From the NCBI GenBank assembly GCA_050011755.1, contig JBEKIM010000491.1, positions 1 to 5,088 of the forward strand: 5,088 nt of DNA, in the 5' to 3' direction. The notes beneath the pieces were generated by a model. That model worked only from the letters and a program-made list of their open reading frames with translations, was not told the DNA's origin and did no database searches. The position numbers were made by a program, and so were the translations under genes. The DNA is from Bog-159 sp050011755. GTDB taxonomy: Bacteria > Acidobacteriota > Terriglobia > Bryobacterales > Bryobacteraceae. Below, one piece after another: positions 1-5,088 of the stretch (its first letter is position 1; every line of letters starts with the position of its first letter).

Positions 1-781
1 TACGCGTGAGCTTGTAGAATTTTGGATTGCGCGAGTAAGCCTGGCTGTAAATCCGGGTCGACGCGGCATCGCCTTCGCCGCGCGTTTTCTCCGCTTCTTT
101 GTAGGCCGCGGAGAGGATCTCGTCGCGCTGCCGGTCGGCATCCGCGCGAATCTCCAGGGCCTGCTCCTCGCCTTCCGCGCGGTATTGGCGGGCGATGCGC
201 TCGCGCTCGGCGCGCATCCGGGCATACACGCTCTGCTTATTCTGCTCCGGCAGGTTCAGCCGCTTGATGCGCACATCCACGATTTCGATGCCGTATTGCG
301 ACAAAGCGGAAGTACCCGTGGCGGCGGTCAGTTGATCGAGAAAATTCTCCGCCTGCACCTTCGCCGCATCGGGCGCGACGATCGTATCCAGATCGTGAGT
401 GCCCAGTACGGCGGACAACCCGGACCACACAATATCGTGCAGGCGCATTTCAGCCGATACCGGATCGCCGACCGTCTCCACAAAATGCTTGGGATCGCGG
501 ATGCGCCAGGCCACGTAGCTTTCAATCACCAGGTTTTTCTTGTCTCGCGTCAGAAACTCGCTGGGCCGCGGATCGTACACGCGCAGGCGGCGATCGAAAT
601 AAGTGGCGCTTTGAAAGAACCACTTCACGTGTAAACCAGCGTCGGTGACTGTTCCGACGGGCTTGCCGAATTGCGTGATGAGGGCGAATTCCGTTTCACG
701 CACCGAGAAGAAGGTAAGCCAGACCAGCAAGACCAACGCCGCGACGGCGCCGGCCCAATAATGTGTCTTAGTAAGATGCAT
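1..781 (-). CDS. hflC: HflC, SPFH/band-7 partner of HflK (3' partial)
   Basis: The frame starts at the ATG at 781 and is open through position 1, giving 260 residues; E. coli HflC is about 334, so roughly the last 70 are missing. It opens with MHLTKTHYWAG and one membrane helix (about residues 9-26), with no cleavable signal evident. An SPFH domain follows, beginning VRETEFALITQFGKPVG (27-43). The conserved strand DVRIKRLNLPEQN (169-181) and coiled-coil start RMRAERERIARQYRAEGEE (188-206) are typical of HflC rather than HflK. The NPKFYKLTR at the window edge matches the start of the HflC C-terminal region. HflC pairs with HflK in the periplasmic cage around FtsH; here its partner would be the HflK half of the preceding ATPase fusion. 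The gene lies 21 nt after that fusion and in the same reading frame, so co-transcription is likely. Confidence 0.92.
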   Translation of the reverse strand, partial: MHLTKTHYWAGAVAALVLLVWLTFFSVRETEFALITQFGKPVGTVTDAGLHVKWFFQSATYFDRRLRVYDPRPSEFLTRDKKNLVIESYVAWRIRDPKHFVETVGDPVSAEMRLHDIVWSGLSAVLGTHDLDTIVAPDAAKVQAENFLDQLTAATGTSALSQYGIEIVDVRIKRLNLPEQNKQSVYARMRAERERIARQYRAEGEEQALEIRADADRQRDEILSAAYKEAEKTRGEGDAASTRIYSQAYSRNPKFYKLTR

Positions 782-792
782 GATGAGCAGGG

Positions 793-798
793 CCTCCC
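793..798 (-). promoter_or_regulatory. Ribosome binding site of hflC
   Basis: GGGAGG lies in the 21-nt gap between the two genes, 11 nt before the ATG at 781. It is the only Shine-Dalgarno-like run there and supports that start. The spacing is slightly long. Confidence 0.6.
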
Positions 799-802
799 AA
801 CC

Positions 803-3769
803 CTACTGTCCCAGGCCATAACTGGCCGGCGGCGCAATCTCCACGCCATCCTCCAGCAGCAATAAATGACGCCGGCCTTTCGACGAATCCAGAATCAGTT
901 TCTTCTTGCCCGGCAGCACCTGTTCCATGGTTTCCAGGTACAGCCGGAATCCGTTAATCGAGGGTGAAGTATTAAAGGCGCTTTCCGCCAGATCGAAGCG
1001 GCTGCCGTCGCCATCGGCGCGCATCACGCGGCTGGCCTTGTAGCCTTCCGCGGTTTTCAAACGGGCCTCTGCATTGCCGCGGGCCAGCGCGATCTGTTCG
1101 TTGCGATAGCCCTCAGCTTCGTTGATCATCCTGTTCTTCTCCTCGAAAGCCGCGGAAACTTCGCGGAAAGCATCCACCACCTCGATCGAGGGATGCACAT
1201 CCAACAACTTCACCCGCACCACCCGCGCGCCCGCGCCGTAACGATCGAGCTTGGCTTGCAGGGCAACCATGACGCGGCTCTCGATTTCGCGGCGGCCGGT
1301 GGTCAGCACATCGTCGAGCGGGGCGGCCGACACGGTAGTCTGCAGGGCGGATTCGGCCGCGGTGCGCACGGTGGCTTCGGCATCGAATTGGCGGAACATA
1401 AAATGGTCCGGGCGCGACATCTGGTAGTGAACCACCACATTCACTTCGATCATGTTCTGATCGCCGGTCAACATAAGGGACTCTTCGGGCCTGCGCTGAA
1501 AGCGTCCCGAGCGGTGCTGCACGTTCCACTCATACGCGGCGGGTTCCGTCTCGCCGGACGCCACGCCGGAGCGGAAACCAATCTCCACCACGCGGATACT
1601 GCGCCCTTTGACCCGAGTCAGCCGCTCAATCGGCCAGGGAAGTTTATAGTGCAGGCCCGGCTGCCGATACGGCAGCATTTTTTGTCCGAACCGTTCGATC
1701 ACTCCGATTTCATTGGGTGAAAGCGAATAAAACCCGCTCAGCAGGATCAGCGCGGCCGCGGCCGCCAAAGCCGGGCGCGCCAGTTCCCGACGGCGCGCTA
1801 CCGCGTGATCGAACCAATGTTTGGGATCCACGCGGCCGGACAGGTGGTGCAGCTCGTGGGACAAGTGGTGGAGTTTTGGCGCGATCCAGGCGAAGCGGCC
1901 AGGTTTTCCCCCGACGTGCAGCAATCGCAGGGAATTCAGGACCACCAGCAGCGAAGCAATCTGATGCGTAACGGCCGCCCCGATGGGGCCCAGCCTGCCC
2001 GTGGCGGCGGCAGTGATAGCCACTGCATTCACGATGCCGGCGAAAATAATCATGTTCTGCCAGGCCGTGCGAATGGCGCGCCGGCTGACTTCGAATAGTT
2101 TCGGCAGCGCCTCCAACGAATGGCCCAGAAAGACCACGCTGGCGGCCTCGGCAGTGATATCGTTGGCGCCGCCCACCGCGATACCCAGTTGCGCCGCGGC
2201 TAGCGCCGGAGCATCGTTCAGCCCGTCGCCCACCATGGCCACTGTCAGGCCATGGGAGGCCGCGTGCCGGATGCGCTCCAGTTTATCCTCCGGCAGCAGC
2301 CCGGCTGCCACATCGTCGAGTCCCACCTCGCGCGCGATGGCTTCCGCCGCGCGTTTACGATCGCCGGTGAGCATGGTGAGGTGGGCGATCTCCAGATGTT
2401 CGAGTTCGTGAATTGCCCGGCGGGCACCTTCGCGAACACGGTCGCGAAGGAGGAGGCTGCCCGCCAGGAGCCCGTTTTCAGCCACCAGCACCGCTGTCGC
2501 GCCGTGGCGATCGGCTTCTTCCAACAGCGGCTCCAGGCCGGAGATATTGTGTTCCGCGAGAAAGCCTGCATTGCCTGCCAGGATGGTGCGACCCGCCACC
2601 TTCGCCACCACGCCGCGGCCCGGCACTATGCGCGATTCGTCCGGCTGGGCGATCGCCAGGCCGCGACGCCGCGCCTCCTCCGAAATGGCACGCGCCAGCA
2701 CGTGTTCCGATCCATACTCGGCCGTGGCGGCCAGGGCTATGACGTCGGATTCGCTGCGCCCCGATCCAATCACTTTAATGACGCCGAAGCGGCCCTCCGT
2801 AACGGTGCCTGTCTTATCGAAAAAGACGGCGTCGACCTTGGCGGCGTTTTGCAGCACCGCGCCGCCGCGCACCAGGATGCCGCGCCGCGCCAGTCCGCCA
2901 ATTGCGGCGACCATGGCTGCCGGCGTGGCCAGGATCAGCGCACACGGGCACGCGACAATCAGTACCGCCACCGTACGCAGCCAATCGCGCGTGAAATAAA
3001 ATGTCAATCCCGCGACCAGCAGCAGCGCGGGCAGAAAATAGCGCGCAAACCGGTCCGCCAGCCGTTCCACCGGCGCCCGCTTTTCGCGCGCATGTTCCAC
3101 CAGCTTGATGACCCGCGCCAGCGTGGTTTCGGCACCCGCGCGGGTGACCGTAAGCCGCAGCAGCCCGAGGCCGTTCAGGGTGCCCGAGAAAACTTCGTCC
3201 CCGGCGGATTTGTCCCGCGGCAGCGGCTCTCCCGTAATGGTGCTCTCGTCGATGCTGGAAGCGCCATGCACAATCGCGCCGTCCGCGGGTATGCGCTCGC
3301 CCGGCCGCACCAGTACGATGTCGCCGGAAACCAACTCCGCGGCGTCGATTTCGATTTCCGCGCCGTTGCGCAGCACGCGCGCATGCCGCGGAAGCTGCTC
3401 CACGAAACGCTGGATGGCGGCGTGCGTGCGCCCCGCGGCGTAGCCTTCCAGCGCTTCGCCGATCAGCATGATGAACATGGCTTCGGCGGCCGCCAGATAT
3501 TGTCCGGAAGCCAGTGCGGCGATCACCGCCACGCAAATCGCCAGGTCCGCCGAGATCTTGCGCTGCAGCAATCCGGAGACGGCGGTGAAAAACGTTCGAT
3601 AGCCGGCAATCAGCGCCAGAATAGCCGCCGTATCGACGCCGGCGACGGTAGTGAAAGTGCCGGTGACGTTCAGCAATAACAGGATGCCGATGAACGCGGC
3701 ATAGCCGAACTGCTGAATCAGCCGCTTGCGTTCGTCGTAAACCGGTTCCTTGGGTAAATGGACGTGCAT
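803..3769 (-). CDS. P1B-type heavy-metal ATPase fused to HflK (SPFH/band-7 protein)
   Basis: This 988-residue inner-membrane protein has two complete parts. Residues 1-620 are a P1B ATPase: eight predicted helices (about 21-39, 48-68, 72-90, 91-108, 245-259, 264-289, 569-590, 596-617), actuator TGE (179-181), metal-site CPC (274-276), phosphorylation motif DKTGT (Asp318), SEHV (354-357), TGD (468-470) and GDGLNDAP (514-521). It should couple ATP hydrolysis to export of a metal ion. The metal is uncertain and there is no N-terminal HMA domain. A His-rich linker (633-655) follows. Residues ~664-988 are HflK: one helix (~664-683), an SPFH domain opening with SPNEIGVIERFG, ESLMLTGDQN (763-772), a coiled-coil with NEAEGYRNE (883-891) and RLYLETMEQVL (942-952). 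HflK, with HflC, surrounds and modulates the FtsH protease. Predicted topology is nine helices with the SPFH domain in the periplasm. The fused frame is continuous, and hflC follows 21 nt later. The family calls are very secure; the functional meaning of the fusion is inference. Confidence 0.93.
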   Translation of the reverse strand: MHVHLPKEPVYDERKRLIQQFGYAAFIGILLLLNVTGTFTTVAGVDTAAILALIAGYRTFFTAVSGLLQRKISADLAICVAVIAALASGQYLAAAEAMFIMLIGEALEGYAAGRTHAAIQRFVEQLPRHARVLRNGAEIEIDAAELVSGDIVLVRPGERIPADGAIVHGASSIDESTITGEPLPRDKSAGDEVFSGTLNGLGLLRLTVTRAGAETTLARVIKLVEHAREKRAPVERLADRFARYFLPALLLVAGLTFYFTRDWLRTVAVLIVACPCALILATPAAMVAAIGGLARRGILVRGGAVLQNAAKVDAVFFDKTGTVTEGRFGVIKVIGSGRSESDVIALAATAEYGSEHVLARAISEEARRRGLAIAQPDESRIVPGRGVVAKVAGRTILAGNAGFLAEHNISGLEPLLEEADRHGATAVLVAENGLLAGSLLLRDRVREGARRAIHELEHLEIAHLTMLTGDRKRAAEAIAREVGLDDVAAGLLPEDKLERIRHAASHGLTVAMVGDGLNDAPALAAAQLGIAVGGANDITAEAASVVFLGHSLEALPKLFEVSRRAIRTAWQNMIIFAGIVNAVAITAAATGRLGPIGAAVTHQIASLLVVLNSLRLLHVGGKPGRFAWIAPKLHHLSHELHHLSGRVDPKHWFDHAVARRRELARPALAAAAALILLSGFYSLSPNEIGVIERFGQKMLPYRQPGLHYKLPWPIERLTRVKGRSIRVVEIGFRSGVASGETEPAAYEWNVQHRSGRFQRRPEESLMLTGDQNMIEVNVVVHYQMSRPDHFMFRQFDAEATVRTAAESALQTTVSAAPLDDVLTTGRREIESRVMVALQAKLDRYGAGARVVRVKLLDVHPSIEVVDAFREVSAAFEEKNRMINEAEGYRNEQIALARGNAEARLKTAEGYKASRVMRADGDGSRFDLAESAFNTSPSINGFRLYLETMEQVLPGKKKLILDSSKGRRHLLLLEDGVEIAPPASYGLGQ
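1805..1873 (-). other. Histidine-rich linker between the ATPase and HflK parts
   Basis: Residues 633-655 carry seven histidines (634, 635, 638, 641, 642, 651, 655). They include a repeated LHHLS unit at 633-637 and 640-644, seven residues apart. The two units are 13/15 identical in DNA (1859-1873 and 1838-1852), which suggests a small local duplication. In a helix, H634, H638, H641 and neighbours would lie along one face, a plausible site for zinc or a similar metal. By topology the linker is cytoplasmic, between helix 8 of the pump and the HflK helix. A metal-sensing or metal-feeding role in place of the missing HMA domain is inference. Confidence 0.6.
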
Positions 3770-3772
3770 AGA

Positions 3773-5088
3773 TTATCTTCTTTGAATCCAAACCGGCGAG
3801 CTCCAGGCCAAATTGCCATCCTCCTGCTCCACCCGCAGGTCGCCGCGCAGGATGCGGTATTCCCGGCCCCCGAGGTGCATCCGATAGTCCCGTATCGCGC
3901 GCAGATCGCCGGCCTCGTTCGGGCGTACGGGCGCGGAACGTTCGGGCCACTCGACGAAATCCTTGAACTTGATTTCACCGGCGCCCGCTTCCTGCGGCAC
4001 ACTGGCCGCATAGACGGCCTGCTGCCGGGGACGCGCGGTTTGAAAATCGCGGTTGTCCGCGGCCCATGCGGCCCAAAGGCTGCCATCCGGCCCCGCGGCT
4101 AGCGCCACGCGCGAATCGTTCGCGCCCGCAGATACGGGAAGGGTCTGGCTGCCATGCCATCCCGCGCGGTTCTGCAGGAATCGTGGCAGATATAACGGGA
4201 AGGCGTCGCTCAAAGGCGCCGCGGGCTCCTCGATGCGATCGGCGGAAATCCGCACCACACGCACCTTGCGCGACTGATAGAGCGGGTTGCCCGCGGTCTT
4301 TACCAGGTAGCCGTAATCCTTGCCCCAGTTCGCCCCGGCTTCATCGAATGCAATCCAAAGGCGCCCTTCCTTATCGCAGGCGAGTGCAGCGTGCGCTTCG
4401 AGTCTCGGCGAATGCGTGACGGCACGGATTGGCCCCGGCTGGCCCTTCGTAAACAAACGCACGAAAACGTCGTAATTGCCGCGCTCGTAACTATCCCACG
4501 CCACCCGCACTTTTCCGTTCGCGTCCGCCGCGAGCGCGGGATCCCAGTCGTTGGCGGCCGATTCGCTCACGCGGATCTCCGGTCGCCAAGTCCCGTCATG
4601 AAAGACCTTGACATAGATGTCGGATTGCCCGTTACGGAACGCTTGCCAGGCCAGCCAGAGATTGCCCTCATTGTCGGTGGCCACGCGCTGGCTGAAGTCC
4701 GATCCGGCCGCGGTGGTCAAACGCTCGAGCGCGCTCCACGTATCCCCCGCCTTGCGCCGCTCGTACAGATCCCAATTGCCATCCACCTGCGCCGACCAGA
4801 CGACGTGGAGCGTACCCGTCCCGTCGTAGCCCGCCGATGGCCGGAATACGTCGTGAGTTTGCGCCGCATCCAGGACTTCGGCGGCCTTCCACAACGTGCC
4901 GTCCCACTCGCGCGAAACGACACGGTCGCGCTCGCCCGTGAATTCCTGCCATGCCAGCGCCACGCGGCCTTGCGGACCGCTGGCCACGGAAGGGAAATCG
5001 GCCTCACCGGCAGCGCTGGCCTGCATGGCATTCGGCGCGAGTTCCACTTCGATATTGCCATTTTCAATGGACAATTGCTTCCGGTTCG
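3773..5088 (-). CDS. Sialidase-like beta-propeller protein with collapsed DUF3604 C-terminus (5' partial)
   Basis: The frame is open to the window edge, so the true start lies upstream. The TTG at 5074 is only the first possible start codon inside the window; residues are numbered from it (433 aa). Residues 27-340 form a propeller of ~50-residue repeats, each with a turn and strand like DNEGNLWLAW. The motif aromatics are W42, W93, W143, W193, F243 and W337. Such folds usually sit outside the cytoplasm, but any signal peptide would be off the window. Residues ~395-413 (RDYRMHLGGREYRILRGDL) match, from my memory of the family, the stretch just before the HRHT metal-site motif of DUF3604 proteins. 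Residues 414-430 (RVEQEDGNLAWSSPVWI) match the usual end of that domain. The several hundred residues expected between them are absent, although the frame is intact. It is therefore probably an internally deleted gene with no DUF3604 activity. Its substrate is unknown. It ends 3 nt before the ATPase gene, so the two are probably co-transcribed. Confidence 0.8.
   Translation of the reverse strand, partial: NRKQLSIENGNIEVELAPNAMQASAAGEADFPSVASGPQGRVALAWQEFTGERDRVVSREWDGTLWKAAEVLDAAQTHDVFRPSAGYDGTGTLHVVWSAQVDGNWDLYERRKAGDTWSALERLTTAAGSDFSQRVATDNEGNLWLAWQAFRNGQSDIYVKVFHDGTWRPEIRVSESAANDWDPALAADANGKVRVAWDSYERGNYDVFVRLFTKGQPGPIRAVTHSPRLEAHAALACDKEGRLWIAFDEAGANWGKDYGYLVKTAGNPLYQSRKVRVVRISADRIEEPAAPLSDAFPLYLPRFLQNRAGWHGSQTLPVSAGANDSRVALAAGPDGSLWAAWAADNRDFQTARPRQQAVYAASVPQEAGAGEIKFKDFVEWPERSAPVRPNEAGDLRAIRDYRMHLGGREYRILRGDLRVEQEDGNLAWSSPVWIQRR
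3776..3783 (-). promoter_or_regulatory. Ribosome binding site of the ATPase-HflK gene
   Basis: The purine run AAAGAAGA ends 6 nt before the ATG at 3769 and lies within the last codons of the upstream gene. It is a weak but well-placed Shine-Dalgarno match. The upstream TAA (3775-3773) is followed by a single sense codon (TCT) and then the ATG, so ribosomes ending the first gene could reinitiate here. Confidence 0.5.
3828..3845 (-). other. Apparent deletion joint of the DUF3604 core
   Basis: The joint lies between L413 and R414 of the propeller protein. In intact DUF3604 proteins, as I recall the family, the RGDL before the joint is followed by HRHT and a long metallohydrolase-like region. 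The RVEQ-type strand after the joint comes only at the C-terminus. The two are joined here without a frameshift. A loss at a very short shared sequence (such as TGC, in both a CTGCAC-type and a GTGCGG-type codon pair) is possible but cannot be proven without an intact relative. An assembly collapse is the main alternative. Confidence 0.55.
4055..4996 (-). repeat. Protein-level propeller repeats of ~50 residues
   Basis: The repeat motif is roughly D-x-x-G-x-L-x-x-A-W, followed by a polar loop, D-x-(Y/F)-V and G-T-W. The motif aromatic falls at residues 42, 93, 143, 193, 243 and 337 (numbered from the TTG at 5074), giving spacings of 51, 50, 50, 50 and 94. The last interval is about two repeats long and suggests a degenerate blade around residues 265-300. 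The pattern resembles the blades of BNR/sialidase-like propellers, but the classic Asp-box (S-x-D-x-G-x-T-W) is not clean. The repeats differ in DNA sequence, so this is an old protein repeat, not a recent tandem duplication. Confidence 0.7.

Noticed and set aside
185..634. A 149-codon plus-strand frame opposite hflC
   Set aside because: The opposite strand encodes clear HflC motifs over the same stretch, and the plus-strand product resembles nothing I know.
782..802. Possible terminator or promoter between the ATPase-HflK gene and hflC
   Set aside because: The 21-nt gap holds only a Shine-Dalgarno-like GGGAGG, with no room for a hairpin or for -35/-10 boxes.
1752..1768. GC-only run with overlapping GCGGCCGC-like units
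   Set aside because: It encodes the Ala-rich part of the HflK membrane helix; codon bias explains it.
2427..2450. Perfect inverted repeat CCTTCGCGA / TCGCGAAGG with a 6-nt loop
   Set aside because: It lies inside the ATPase frame over an Arg-rich segment (around RDRVREGAR), is not followed by a T-run on either strand, and is not repeated elsewhere in the window. It is probably a codon-usage coincidence rather than a terminator or operator.
2252..3679. A 475-codon open frame on the plus strand, antisense to the ATPase
   Set aside because: It lies wholly opposite the ATPase coding region, where every P1B motif is on the minus strand. Its product is rich in Arg, Gln and His with no recognisable domain. 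Long antisense frames are expected in GC-rich genes.
2814..3950. A 378-codon minus-strand frame overlapping the ATPase start and the propeller gene end
   Set aside because: It is an out-of-frame Arg/Ala/Gly-rich shadow crossing two well-supported genes.

Overview
The window is GC-rich and densely coding, with every supported gene on the minus strand. Transcription therefore runs from position 5088 towards position 1. The three genes are separated by only 3 nt and 21 nt, which suggests one operon. Its promoter and the start of its first gene lie beyond position 5088, and its end lies before position 1. The high GC content, the HflK/HflC pair and a propeller protein with traces of a DUF3604 domain fit a Gram-negative soil bacterium. 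Acidobacteriota (Solibacter/Bryobacter-like) is my best guess, from family memory rather than any search.

Layout in transcription order. (1) 5088-3773: the 3' part of a gene for a sialidase-like beta-propeller protein built on a ~50-residue repeat. It ends in what looks like the two outer edges of a DUF3604 domain with the middle missing. (2) 3769-803: a 988-residue fusion of a complete P1B-type heavy-metal ATPase (residues ~1-620), a histidine-rich linker (633-655), and a complete HflK-type SPFH/band-7 membrane protein (~664-988). (3) 781-1: hflC, lacking its 3' end (260 codons present).

HflK and HflC normally form a membrane cage around the FtsH protease. Here HflK is covalently tied to a metal-export pump. 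The predicted topology is consistent: eight pump helices return the chain to the cytoplasm, the His-rich linker is cytoplasmic, and a ninth helix sends the SPFH domain to the periplasm, the side to which metal would be released. This would put a metal pump in the HflKC/FtsH membrane assembly in fixed ratio. The fusion is the most interesting item in the window; the apparent excision of the DUF3604 core from the upstream gene is second.

I saw no RNA gene, mobile element, CRISPR array, terminator or promoter. No gene-free stretch exceeds 21 nt.
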